Positions 1 to 9,083 of a DNA stretch of 64,000 nucleotides are shown in pieces. Numbering within the stretch: position 1 is the stretch's first letter; each line of letters begins with the position of its first letter. The DNA comes from Actinoplanes xinjiangensis (GTDB lineage: Bacteria > Actinomycetota > Actinomycetes > Mycobacteriales > Micromonosporaceae). The stretch is taken from the NCBI RefSeq assembly GCF_003148685.1, contig NZ_QGGR01000009.1:62001-126000 (forward strand). The letters are read 5' to 3'. A program made the position numbers and the translations under genes. A model generated the notes under the pieces. The model had not been told where the DNA came from. It was given only the letters and a program-made list of their open reading frames with translations, and made no database searches.

Positions 1-2541
1 GTTGTGGCCGCTCTCTCCCGGCCAGGCGAGGATCAGCGGTGTGAGCCGGCGGACCGTGTCGTCGTCACCCAGGTGCCCGAGCGCCTCGAAGGCCCACCTC
101 TCCTTCCAGACGGATCCGGACGTCTGCCACAACTCGAAGAGGCTCCACGCGAAGGCGGCGAGACTCGACGGCTCGCACGCCTCGCGAACCGCTGCCAGCT
201 CCGGCGAGGGCGCGTCCAGCGGGGACAGCGCGAGCAGAACGAACAGATTCTCCACCGCCTCGCCGGGCAGCGACCCGGACCCGTCCCGCAGCAGGATCGG
301 CTGGAGCACACCGGGCGTCGCCCACACCGGGACCGAGGGAATGGTGGACGGGTCGAGGGCGGCCGGATCGGTGTCGACGAGGGTCGCGACGGCGGCCGCG
401 ACCGCATCGCCGTAGCCCCGGGCGGCAGCTCGCACGGTCTCGGAGTGGCCGTTGGCATGCAGGGCGAGCAGCGCGCCCTCCGCCTGCCGCCGGGCCGGGC
501 CGGGTTTGCCGAGCGCCGGTGGGATCAGGGCGCGGGCGGCCTCGGCCGGATGCCGGAGCAGCCACGCCAGCGCATCGTCGCCGACACCCTTGAGGCGGGC
601 CAGCCAGTCGGCCATCAGCACCGCGATCCCCGGCGTCGCGAACGGCTGCAACGCCGGGGCGACATCGACCGGCGAGTGTGGCGCCAGGCTCAGCAGTGCC
701 GCCAGCGTGTCGCTGCCGAACCGCGCGGTGATGAGGCGCATGTAGGTGCCGGCCATCCACGGGTCGTACGGCCGCCACGCCGCCAGCGCCGGGCGGGTGA
801 TCTCCTCGGCGGTGTCGAGGAAGAACAGGCACGCATCCCGCAGCGGCAGTTGGTTGCCGAGCACGGCCTGTCGCCGAACCTCCGGATCCCATCGGCCGTC
901 GTGGTCATACCGCTGGAACGGCAGGGCCGCCCACTGCTCACGCTCGCCCGGCAACCAGCTGAAGGTCATCGGGTCGCCGCAGGTCAGGCCTTTGATGACG
1001 AGGGGTTTCACCGGTTCCGGGAGATGCCGCCACGGCGGGTCGGCGAGGACCGGGGGCACCGCGGAGAGCGGGGCGGCCGACACGGTGTCGGCTTCGGCGA
1101 GGATCTGCTCGACCCGCTCGGTGGCCTCCACGCCGAGGAGGGGGATGACCCGGCTCGCCAAGTCCCGGTGTTTCAGCAGGTGGCCGCGGAACAGGTCGGT
1201 GACGGCCGGATCCCCGGCGCTCTCGGCGAGCAGGCGCAGCGCCCGTGCCGGGTATCGCTCGGTGTTCTCCAGGAGGGCGCGTTTGGCGTATCTGGTGCCG
1301 ATCCGCTCGATCAGGCCCCGGGTCACCTCGTCGCCGGGGAGCACGGCCAGCACCGAGAGCAGACGCCGCTGATCGTCGGCGAAATTGTAGGAGCCGTCCA
1401 ACCAGCTGAACAGCATCGGAGCGGCGGCCCCACCGACCCCGTCGATCATGGTGACGAGCAGATTCATCGAGTTGATGAAGGCGTCCTGTTCGGCGATCGG
1501 CGCCAGCGCCGTCACGTCCTCCGCGGTGCCGGCCGCCAGGAGCAGCAGGGTCCCGAGATGGTCGTCACCCGCGGCGGCCGCCTCGTCGCGGTCCTGCTCG
1601 AACCAGGCCCGCTCCTCCGGGACGAGGACGGCGACCGCGGCACGGGCATGGGAACCCCTCGCACGGTACGGCCGGAGCGCATCCACCACCTCCGCATACG
1701 TGTGATCCGGGGCGGCCGCGAGCGCCTGGCGCACCCGCAGCAGAAGTCGGATCGCGGCAGAGGGATACCGGACCGGGTGCCGTTCGCCCGGTCGGCGGTG
1801 CCGCACACCCGGACGCTGGGCGTACGCGCTCAACGAGTCGTCGTCCACCACGATCAGCTCGTTCATCCTGACCGCGGCCTCGGCGGCGAACACCGGCCCA
1901 CGCTCGCGGATCCACATGTCGGCGAAGCAGTTGGCCCAGTCGCTCGAGTCCCAGTGGCCGTGGTCGGCGGTGGCCACGACGGCGGCCGCTCCCAGCGGGG
2001 TCGCATCCGGCTCACCGGCCAGCCAGGCGAGTCCCTCCCGGCGGGTCTCCTCCTCGGTGGTGGGCGCCTCGAGAACGGCCACGGTCCGCTGCGAGTGCCG
2101 CGCTAGCTCGGCCTCGGCGGCGGTGCGAGCCTTGGCGCTCGGCGTGAACTTGCCGACCCCGGCACTGCCGCGACGTGGTGTGCGCGACCGGGCCCAGGCC
2201 TGCGGAAGAACAAGAACGTCCTCATCAACGAGCTCCCCAACGGCCGAGCCGGAGGCAACCGGGCGGGAGGCAATCGGGCTGGAGGCGGCCGGGCCGGAAG
2301 AGACCGGGATGGGAGTGGCGGCCGACGTGGACGGGCCGGTCGTCTCCGCGTACCCCTTGCGCAGTTTTTCGTTGATCAGCTTTGTCTCGTGTGCCGCGGC
2401 GGCAGTCTCGTCGGCCAGGGTTTTGACACTGCTCTGGCCCTGCGTGCCGATCCGGCCGAACCGGACCGTGACCGCACAGCCGGCCCGGCTGATCTCCCAG
2501 AACTTGGCCGAGCTGCCCTCGACGAACTCGAAACTCCGCAT
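1..2541 (-). CDS. WGR-domain/DUF4132-type protein, partial (C-terminus beyond the left edge)
   Basis: The frame is open from ATG 2541 to base 1 with no stop (I read every triplet), so about 847 codons are visible and the C-terminus lies outside the window. Residues about 1-75 form a WGR domain (SAKFW, VRFGRIGTQGQ, HETKLINEKLRKGY). WGR is the small nucleic-acid-associated module known from PARP1 and bacterial proteins. The rest is collinear with the paralogue at 2602-6246 (shared LGDDDTVRRL and LILAWPGE), so a C-terminal DUF4132 is expected outside. The ATG is chosen because WGR starts there; TTG 2571 is in frame and also conserved in the paralogue. A -10-like TAATGT sits just upstream of the ATG and no Shine-Dalgarno is visible, so translation may be leaderless. 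Function unknown. Confidence 0.85.
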   Translation of the reverse strand, partial: MRSFEFVEGSSAKFWEISRAGCAVTVRFGRIGTQGQSSVKTLADETAAAAHETKLINEKLRKGYAETTGPSTSAATPIPVSSGPAASSPIASRPVASGSAVGELVDEDVLVLPQAWARSRTPRRGSAGVGKFTPSAKARTAAEAELARHSQRTVAVLEAPTTEEETRREGLAWLAGEPDATPLGAAAVVATADHGHWDSSDWANCFADMWIRERGPVFAAEAAVRMNELIVVDDDSLSAYAQRPGVRHRRPGERHPVRYPSAAIRLLLRVRQALAAAPDHTYAEVVDALRPYRARGSHARAAVAVLVPEERAWFEQDRDEAAAAGDDHLGTLLLLAAGTAEDVTALAPIAEQDAFINSMNLLVTMIDGVGGAAAPMLFSWLDGSYNFADDQRRLLSVLAVLPGDEVTRGLIERIGTRYAKRALLENTERYPARALRLLAESAGDPAVTDLFRGHLLKHRDLASRVIPLLGVEATERVEQILAEADTVSAAPLSAVPPVLADPPWRHLPEPVKPLVIKGLTCGDPMTFSWLPGEREQWAALPFQRYDHDGRWDPEVRRQAVLGNQLPLRDACLFFLDTAEEITRPALAAWRPYDPWMAGTYMRLITARFGSDTLAALLSLAPHSPVDVAPALQPFATPGIAVLMADWLARLKGVGDDALAWLLRHPAEAARALIPPALGKPGPARRQAEGALLALHANGHSETVRAAARGYGDAVAAAVATLVDTDPAALDPSTIPSVPVWATPGVLQPILLRDGSGSLPGEAVENLFVLLALSPLDAPSPELAAVREACEPSSLAAFAWSLFELWQTSGSVWKERWAFEALGHLGDDDTVRRLTPLILAWPGESGHN

Positions 2542-2601
2542 GGCGCGCACATTAGCGACCGGGTCCGACAAAGATCTGGAGATCATCTGAGCGCTGCGGG
2601 A

Positions 2602-5600
2602 TCAGGTGGTGAGGTCGGTGAGGTCGCGGAGAAGCTCTGAGACGGTGACCGGGTCGAGGCGGTCCAGGGCGACGTGCCCCTTGCCGTTGTGGCTCCAGCG
2701 GTGTGCGGTGCCTCTCTGCAACCAGACGTCCTTCAGTTCCTGCTCGGGGAAGTAGCCGATGCCGCCGGCCGCGATGCCGGGCTCGAAGTCGACGATGATC
2801 TGCATGCCGTCGCCGACGGCGACTTCGAGGCGGCTCTGCACACCGGCGTCCTGCGGTGCCTCCCGGTGCCAGCCGCGCCTCTCCATGCCGAGCAGTTTCG
2901 TCGCCGGCACCTTCGTGCCGTGGAACCGGATCAGGCGGCCGGCCCGCAGATCGCCCTCGGCCAGGGCGAACACCTCCCGACCCAGCTGGGAGAACGGCTG
3001 GAGGATCTCGTAGTCGGCGAACACCTCGCCCCACGCCGCGACCTCCCCACCAAGATGCAGCGGGTGCGCCACCCCGACCACGGCGTCGTCGGCGAGCGTG
3101 GTCTCCTCGTCGTCCACGGTGGAGAGTGTGCGGTCCTCGGCGACCCGGAACGCCCCGTCCGGGGTGCCGTCGGCGTCGAAGGTGACCCAGACCAGGCGCC
3201 GCACGATGTGCCACAGCAGCGGATGGCCGGCGAAGAGCCGGTGGAACTCGGCACCGGTCCACCTGCGGTTGGTGACCATCGCCCGCTCCAGACGGTGGAC
3301 CTGGTCGGCCGCGATCGTGCGGACGTCCTTCTTCAGGCCGGTGAACCGCTGGTAGGCGGCCCGCGCCAGGACAGCGTCGTCCCGCACCCCCGGCTTCGGC
3401 AACGTCTTGAGGGTCTTTCCGGCGGCATCCGTGACGTACGGCCGGAGCTGCTCGTCGAACCCCACGACGAACTGCCGGGACCCGTAGTCGAGGCGCAGAC
3501 TGCCGTCCACGTCGAGCCCGAAGTCGGGCACCAGCCGGTCGGCCAGTTGCTCGGCGGTCAGCCCGAGCCCGTCCGCGACCGACGCCATCATCTGCTGCGC
3601 CGCGTGTTTAAGGGCGCTGAACTTGGCGCGCTGCGCGATGGTGTGCAGATGCATGAGGGCGACGTCGCTGCCGATCCGGGCCAGCACGTGCAGCCCGGTG
3701 ATCGCCCGGTGGTGGCCGCCCTCGCCCGGCCAGGCCAGGATCAGCGGGGACAGCCGGCGAACCGTGTCGTCGTCGCCGAGCAGGCCGAGCGCGTCCAGGA
3801 CCCAGCTGTCCTTCGACGGTGAACCGGCCGCCCGCCATTGCTCGAAGAGGCCCCACGCGAACGTGGCGAGAGTGCCCGGCTCGCATGCGGCACGCACCTC
3901 GGCCACGCCGGCATGCGGGGTCTCCAGCCGGGACATCGCCAGTACGGTGATCAGGTTGGTGACCGGCGCCGCGGGAAGTGCGCCCGCGCCGGCCCGCAGG
4001 AGCACCGGGTGGAGTGCGTCCACCGCCGTCCAGCCCGGGACCGGGGGGATCTTGACGGGGGCGAGGGTGGCCGGGTCGGTGGCGAGCAGAGCCTCGACGG
4101 CGGCCGCGGCCTCCGCCCCGTATCCCCGGGCGGCCTCGCGCAGCACGTCGACGTCGTCGTTGTCGCGGATCGCGAGCAGTGCGGTCTCGGCCTGCCGCCG
4201 GGCCACACCGGCCTTGCCGAGCGCCGGGGGGATGAGGGCGCGGGCCGCGGCGGCGGGATGCCGGCGCAGCCAGTCGAGGGCGTCCTCGCGGACCGTCTTG
4301 AGCCGGGACAGCCAGTCCGCCATCAGGGTGGCCACCTGCGGTGACGTGAACGGCCGGAACAGTCCGGCGGTCTCACCCGGCGCGCGCCTGCCGAGCGCCA
4401 GGAACATCGGCAGCGCATCGGTCCCGAACCGGGCGGCGACCGGGCGCAGGTAGCTCTCCGCCGCCCACGCCTCGTCGGGGCGCCACTCGGCCAGGGCCCG
4501 GCGGGCCAGGTCGTCCGGCAGCTCGAAGAGGAAGGCGACCGCCTCGCGCAGCGACAGCTGGTCGGGGATCACCGCGTTGCGGGGGATCCGCGGATCGCGG
4601 ACCACGGTGGGGGTGTAGTTGCGGGCCGTCAACGCGCCCCATCGCTCGCGCTCACCTTTCGCCCAGACGGTCGCGGGTGGGTCGTCGCAGGTGAGGCCGG
4701 TGACGATGATCGGTTCGGCGCGCTGGGGTGTCCTCTTCCACGGCGGGTCGGCGAGCACCCCGGGCACCGCGGCCAGTGGAGCCGGGGCGACCGGGGTGGC
4801 GTCGGAGAGGATCTCGCGGACCCGGTCCGCGGCCGCCGGGCCGAGCTGGGGCACGACCTGGGCGGCGAGGGCGCGGTGCTTCAGCACATGGCCGCGGAGC
4901 AGGCCGGAGGCGCCGTGGCGGCCGGTGGACGCGGCGAGCAGACGCAGGGCCCGGGCCGGGAAACGGTCGCTGTGGGTCACCAGGGCGGGGGTGACGTATC
5001 TGGCGTCGGCGCGCTCGATCAGGCCGGCGGTGACCTCGTCACCGGGAAGGACGGTCAGTACCGACAGCAGACGTCTGCGGGCGTCCGCCTCCCCGGCCGC
5101 GTCCAGCCACTGGAACAGGGCCGGGGCCGCGGCCGGGCCGACTCCCTCGACCAGCGTGGCGAGCAGGCCGATCGAGCCCGTCATGATGTTCGCATCGGCC
5201 AGAGGCAACAGCTGCCGCACGTCCTCCCCGGTCGACGCGGCGGTCAGGAGCAGCGCCGACAGATAGGGGTCGGCCAGGCGCACCGCGTCCGCCCGGTCCT
5301 GCTCGAACCAGTCGCGCCGCTCCGGGAGCAGCACGGACGTCGCGGAGCGGGCGAACAGGACGGCCTCCCGGTAACCCTCCAGAGTGGCCACCACCCGGGC
5401 GTGATCCTCCTCGGGGGCGGCCGCGAGCGCGTGCCGGACCCGGAGCAGTGCCTGCATCGCGGGATCCGCATACCACCCCGGGCGGGTCTCGTAGGGGCGC
5501 AGATGGCGCACGCCCGGCGAGTGGCCGGGCCGGCGGCCCGTGGACGGTGGCGCGTTGTCGTCGATCACGGTCAGCGCCATCAGCGTGATCGCGGCCTCGG

Positions 5601-6246
5601 CGGCGAAGGGCAGCCCCCGCTCGGCGATCCACACGTCGGCGAACGGATTCGCCCACTCGTCGCCGGCCCATCGATACGAATACGCGGTGGCGGCGACGGC
5701 GGCCGCGCCCAGCGGAGGGGCATCCGGTGAACCGCTCAGCCACTGCCTCGCGACATGGCAGGTGGACTCGGCGGTCGTCGGCGCGCCGAGCACCCGGTCG
5801 AGATGGGTTCGGGCGTCGACCAGCTTCGCATCGACGACGCCGCGCGCCTTCGGATCGGGGGCGAACATGCCCACCCGCGAGCCACCCCGGCGTGGCGACC
5901 GATGCCGCAGCCAGGCGGACGAAAGCACCAGCGCGTCCTCATCCACAAAGACCGGAACAGCCGAGGCGAAGGCGGGAGCAGCCGAGGTCGAAGCAGAGGC
6001 GACCGAGGCCGGAGCGACCGGAGCGGGAACGGGCGAGGCGGCGGTCGTCTCCACGTACCCCTTGCGGAGTTTGTCGTTGATCAGCTTCGTCTCGTGGGCC
6101 ACCGCGGTGGTCTCGTCGGGCAGCGTCTTGACGCCGGTCTGCCCCTGCGCGCCGATCCGGCCGAACCGCACGGTGACCTCGCTGCCCTCGCGCGAGATCG
6201 CCCAGAACTTGGCCGAGCTGCCGTCGACGAACTCGAAACTCCGCAT
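2602..6246 (-). CDS. WGR and DUF4132 domain protein (complete paralogue)
   Basis: A 1214-residue protein starting with a WGR domain (residues ~1-75: MRSFEFVDGSSAKFW, VRFGRIGAQGQ, KLRKGY), then an Ala/Pro linker, about 800 residues of helical repeat-like sequence, and a C-terminal DUF4132/MolR-like domain (GLKKDVRTIAADQVHRLE, LLWHIVRRLVW, LGREVFAL). It ends 60 bp before the start of the second copy, on the same strand, so the two are a tandem duplication and probably one transcript. ATG 6246 is preferred since WGR begins there; an in-frame TTG lies at 6276. GATACT upstream may be a -10 box with almost no leader. From family knowledge, the E. coli relative yehI lies near MoxR-ATPase, VWA and SWIM genes; such partners could lie left of this window. 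Biochemical role unknown. Confidence 0.85.
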   Translation of the reverse strand: MRSFEFVDGSSAKFWAISREGSEVTVRFGRIGAQGQTGVKTLPDETTAVAHETKLINDKLRKGYVETTAASPVPAPVAPASVASASTSAAPAFASAVPVFVDEDALVLSSAWLRHRSPRRGGSRVGMFAPDPKARGVVDAKLVDARTHLDRVLGAPTTAESTCHVARQWLSGSPDAPPLGAAAVAATAYSYRWAGDEWANPFADVWIAERGLPFAAEAAITLMALTVIDDNAPPSTGRRPGHSPGVRHLRPYETRPGWYADPAMQALLRVRHALAAAPEEDHARVVATLEGYREAVLFARSATSVLLPERRDWFEQDRADAVRLADPYLSALLLTAASTGEDVRQLLPLADANIMTGSIGLLATLVEGVGPAAAPALFQWLDAAGEADARRRLLSVLTVLPGDEVTAGLIERADARYVTPALVTHSDRFPARALRLLAASTGRHGASGLLRGHVLKHRALAAQVVPQLGPAAADRVREILSDATPVAPAPLAAVPGVLADPPWKRTPQRAEPIIVTGLTCDDPPATVWAKGERERWGALTARNYTPTVVRDPRIPRNAVIPDQLSLREAVAFLFELPDDLARRALAEWRPDEAWAAESYLRPVAARFGTDALPMFLALGRRAPGETAGLFRPFTSPQVATLMADWLSRLKTVREDALDWLRRHPAAAARALIPPALGKAGVARRQAETALLAIRDNDDVDVLREAARGYGAEAAAAVEALLATDPATLAPVKIPPVPGWTAVDALHPVLLRAGAGALPAAPVTNLITVLAMSRLETPHAGVAEVRAACEPGTLATFAWGLFEQWRAAGSPSKDSWVLDALGLLGDDDTVRRLSPLILAWPGEGGHHRAITGLHVLARIGSDVALMHLHTIAQRAKFSALKHAAQQMMASVADGLGLTAEQLADRLVPDFGLDVDGSLRLDYGSRQFVVGFDEQLRPYVTDAAGKTLKTLPKPGVRDDAVLARAAYQRFTGLKKDVRTIAADQVHRLERAMVTNRRWTGAEFHRLFAGHPLLWHIVRRLVWVTFDADGTPDGAFRVAEDRTLSTVDDEETTLADDAVVGVAHPLHLGGEVAAWGEVFADYEILQPFSQLGREVFALAEGDLRAGRLIRFHGTKVPATKLLGMERRGWHREAPQDAGVQSRLEVAVGDGMQIIVDFEPGIAAGGIGYFPEQELKDVWLQRGTAHRWSHNGKGHVALDRLDPVTVSELLRDLTDLTT

Positions 6247-6304
6247 GGCGCGCACAGTATCGACAGGGTCCGACAAGATTTGAAGATCATGCGATCATCC
6301 GCAG

Positions 6305-7396
6305 ATGTCCGACGAGAGGCTGCGCCGACTCAACGCGATGCGTGACTGTGACCGGATTCTGTCCGGTGTCCGGCCGAAGACGATGCGGGACCGGCTCGCC
6401 GACCTCGAAGCCGGTGGTGACCTGGACGGATGGCCGGATTTCTACGGTGACGGGCCGGTCGAGGTGCTGGAGGAACGGGTCGCCGGGCTGCTCGGCACCC
6501 AGGCCGCGGTGTTCTTCCCGACCGGCACGATGGCCCAGCAGGTGGCGTTGCGCTACGGCGCCGACCGGAGCGGTGTCCCGGCGGCCGCGCTGCACCCGCT
6601 GGGTCACCAGGAGGTGCATGAACGGCACGCGTATGCGGAGCTCACCGGCTTGCGCGGGGTCCGTTCCACGATCGAGCGGCGCAATCCCACGGCGGCCGAG
6701 ATCGCCCGGCTGGGTGAGCCGGTGAGCACGGTCGTCATCGAGCTGCCGATGCGGGACGCCGGGTTCGTGCTGCCGTCCTGGGACGAGCTGGTGGCGGTGG
6801 CGAAGGCGGCTCGCGCGATCGATGCCCGGGTGCACTTCGACGGGGCCCGGATCTGGGAGTCGACGCCGTACCTGGGCCGCTCGCTGCGGGAGGTGGCGGC
6901 GCTCGCGGACAGCGTCTACGTGTCGTTCTACAAGTCGCTCGACGGGATCAGCGGGGCGGTGCTCGCCGGTACCGCCGACCTGGGTGACTACGCCCGGGCG
7001 TGGCGGCACCGGTACGGCGGGACGATCTTCCAGCAGTGGCCGGCCGTGCTCACCGCGCTGGCCGGGCTCGACCGGGAACTGCCTCGGCTTCCGGAGTATG
7101 TGCGCCATGCCCGTACCATTGCTGACGCTTTGTCGCTTCTGCCGGGGGCGAAGGTCTTCCCGCAGCCGCCGCACACCCATCAGTTCCGTCTCTGGCTGCC
7201 GTTTCCGGCGGGTGAGCTGGGCGCGGCCGTTCTGGCGATGGCCGAGCGGGACGGGGTCTGGTTCGCCGGTGGCTGGCAGGACGCGGATGTGCCCGGTTAT
7301 GCGGTGACCGAGGTCACGATCGCCGGGCACGCTCTGGAGTGGACCGCCGCCGACGTCGCCGAGGTGGGTGCGCGGCTGCTGGCGGAGCTCACCTGA
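6305..7396 (+). CDS. Threonine-aldolase/beta-eliminating-lyase family PLP enzyme
   Basis: A 363-residue fold-type I pyridoxal-phosphate enzyme. The sequence shows a PTGTMAQQ cofactor-binding turn (residues ~72-79), HFDGAR with the PLP-ring aspartate (~177-182, Asp179), and SFYKSLDG with the likely Schiff-base lysine Lys210. These are hallmarks of low-specificity L-threonine aldolases, which split beta-hydroxy amino acids into glycine and an aldehyde. Length fits the family. It is divergent from the WGR/DUF4132 pair with only 58 bp between starts, so the promoters overlap. No Shine-Dalgarno precedes ATG 6305. The exact substrate cannot be set from sequence. Confidence 0.8.
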   Translation: MSDERLRRLNAMRDCDRILSGVRPKTMRDRLADLEAGGDLDGWPDFYGDGPVEVLEERVAGLLGTQAAVFFPTGTMAQQVALRYGADRSGVPAAALHPLGHQEVHERHAYAELTGLRGVRSTIERRNPTAAEIARLGEPVSTVVIELPMRDAGFVLPSWDELVAVAKAARAIDARVHFDGARIWESTPYLGRSLREVAALADSVYVSFYKSLDGISGAVLAGTADLGDYARAWRHRYGGTIFQQWPAVLTALAGLDRELPRLPEYVRHARTIADALSLLPGAKVFPQPPHTHQFRLWLPFPAGELGAAVLAMAERDGVWFAGGWQDADVPGYAVTEVTIAGHALEWTAADVAEVGARLLAELT

Positions 7397-7424
7397 GGCG
7401 CGGGGCGCGCGAGGATCGGTGCGT

Positions 7425-7819
7425 GTGGGTACCTGGTTGGCGACGATCCGATTCCCTGACGGCACCGAGCGATACGCGCGCTACAGCACCGTGGTCGAGT
7501 CGACGTCCCACCCGCTGTATCCGGAGGTGTGCCGGATCGGCGGGACCCTGCCGAGCGGGGACGAGTGCTATCGCCGGCGGTCTGCGGTGCCGAGCCGGCC
7601 GGTGAGCGGCTCGGTCTCTACTTCCCGTCGCCGGGTATGCGCTGGGACCAGGAGACCGACGGGCCGTACCCGGAGTCGCCGCCGGTGCCGGACCCGTTCG
7701 CCGAGTGGAACGCTCCGGACATCTGCCGTCCCTGGCTGCTGACCTGGCTCCTGGAGCCGGAGCCGGCGGTGGCCCCGAGCCGCAGCCGGAGCAACCGTCC
7801 ACATGGTGGACACGTGTGA
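7425..7819 (+). pseudogene. Small conserved-looking gene split by a frameshift
   Basis: A GAGG box at 7411-7414 precedes GTG 7425, which opens a coding-looking frame (MGTWLATIRFPDGTERYARY ... LPSGDECY). Around 7570-7600 the coding pattern moves to another frame that continues as AEPAGERLGLYFPSPGMRW ... WLLTWLLEPEPAV to the TGA at 7817-7819. Joined by a one-base shift, the two halves make a plausible ~130-residue protein; neither half alone has a sensible terminus. It may be a decayed gene, a sequencing error, or a frameshift used in vivo. The family is not recognised. Confidence 0.5.
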
Positions 7820-7901
7820 AGCGGGCCTGGCAGGGCTGACCGTCACCCGAGATCAACTGGCTCTTGTCCGGAGCGCGGAAGACGCCTACGCTGCCAGCAG
7901 C

Positions 7902-7917
7902 AGGAAAGCGCTTTCCT
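7902..7917. promoter_or_regulatory. Perfect LacI-family operator palindrome
   Basis: AGGAAAGCGCTTTCCT is a 16-bp perfect palindrome with the central CG and GAAA/TTTC arms typical of LacI/GalR-family operators. It lies 23 bp before the ATG of the first operon gene, with the ribosome binding site GGAGGG at 7928-7933 between them, so a bound repressor would block the promoter or early elongation. No LacI-type regulator gene is present in the window, so the repressor would act from elsewhere. Confidence 0.75.
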
Positions 7918-7940
7918 AGTAAATTCCGGAGGGATACCGA

Positions 7941-9083
7941 ATGGCAGCGCGTAGATCGATCGGCATCGTCGTCAATGGTGTCACCGGCCGGATGGGCTAC
8001 CGCCAGCACCTGGTCCGTTCCCTTCTGGCCATCCGTGAGCAGGGCGGCGTGCCGCTCGCCGGTGGCGGCCACATCTGGCCCGAGCCGATCCTGGTCGGCC
8101 GTGACCCCGACAAACTCGCCGCCATCGCGGCCCGGCACGGCCTCACCGAGTGGACCACCGACCTCGACGCGGCCCTCGCCCGTCCGGAGGTCGAGATCTA
8201 CTTCGACGCCCAGGTGACCGCGCAGCGGGAGAAGGCGATCCGTCAGGCGATCACCGCCGGCAAGCACGTCTACACCGAGAAGCCGCTGGCCGAGAGCTCG
8301 GCGGCGTCGCTCGAGCTGGCCGAGCTGGCCGAGTCCGCGGGCATCCGCAACGGCGTCGTCCAGGACAAGCTCTTCCTTCCCGGCCTGCGCAAGCTCAAGC
8401 GCCTGATCGACGGCGGCTTCTTCGGCCGGATCCTGTCGGTGCGCGGCGAGTTCGGCTACTGGGTGTTCGAGGGCGACTGGCAGGTGGCGCAGCGGCCGAG
8501 CTGGAACTACCGGCTCGCCGACGGCGGTGGCATCGTGATGGACATGTTCCCGCACTGGAACTACGTGCTCGAGGAGCTGTTCGGCAACGTCCGTACGGTC
8601 CAGGCGACCACCGCGACGCACATCACCAAGCGGGTCGACGAGCGCGGCGAGGAGTACGCCGCCGACGCCGACGACGCCGCCTACGCGATCTTCGAGCTGG
8701 AGGGTGGCATCATCGCCCAGCTCAACTCCTCCTGGACGGTCCGGGTGAACCGGGACGAGCTGGTCGAGTTCCAGGTCGACGGCACCCACGGCAGCGCGGT
8801 GGCCGGTCTGCGCGGCTGCAAGATCCAGCACCGGGCGGGCACGCCGAAGCCGGTCTGGAACCCGGACCTGCCGCTCACCGGGAAGTCGTTCCGGGACGAG
8901 TGGGCCGAGGTGCCGGACAACGAGGAGTTCGACAACGGCTTCAAGGTGCAGTGGGAGGCGTTCCTGCGGCACGTGGTCGCGGACGAGACGTTCCACTGGG
9001 ACTTCCGGTCCGGTGCCCGCGGCGTCCGGCTGGCCGAGGCCGGTCTCCAGTCCGCGCGTGAGGGCCGGCGGATCTCGGTATGA
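7941..9083 (+). CDS. Gfo/Idh/MocA-family NAD(P)-dependent oxidoreductase
   Basis: 380 residues with an N-terminal Rossmann fold (VVNGVTGRMGYR, residues ~10-21) and the family's EKPLAES motif carrying the conserved catalytic-site lysine. The C-terminal half is the substrate-binding beta-sheet domain (GGGIVMDMFPHWNYV). Such enzymes oxidise or reduce a hydroxyl of sugars, inositols or glycosides. GGAGGG gives a good binding site 7 bp before ATG 7941. It is the first gene of a four-gene operon whose later members overlap by 1-4 bases, and it sits directly downstream of a LacI-type operator, so induction by a sugar is likely. The likely product is a keto-sugar handed to the TIM-barrel proteins encoded downstream; this is inference. 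Confidence 0.85.
   Translation: MAARRSIGIVVNGVTGRMGYRQHLVRSLLAIREQGGVPLAGGGHIWPEPILVGRDPDKLAAIAARHGLTEWTTDLDAALARPEVEIYFDAQVTAQREKAIRQAITAGKHVYTEKPLAESSAASLELAELAESAGIRNGVVQDKLFLPGLRKLKRLIDGGFFGRILSVRGEFGYWVFEGDWQVAQRPSWNYRLADGGGIVMDMFPHWNYVLEELFGNVRTVQATTATHITKRVDERGEEYAADADDAAYAIFELEGGIIAQLNSSWTVRVNRDELVEFQVDGTHGSAVAGLRGCKIQHRAGTPKPVWNPDLPLTGKSFRDEWAEVPDNEEFDNGFKVQWEAFLRHVVADETFHWDFRSGARGVRLAEAGLQSAREGRRISV

Noticed and set aside
4..2106. Long plus-strand open frame opposite the first WGR/DUF4132 gene
   Set aside because: It is antisense to a frame that matches the neighbouring paralogue residue by residue; its Arg/Gly/Gln-rich product is the usual shadow in GC-rich DNA.
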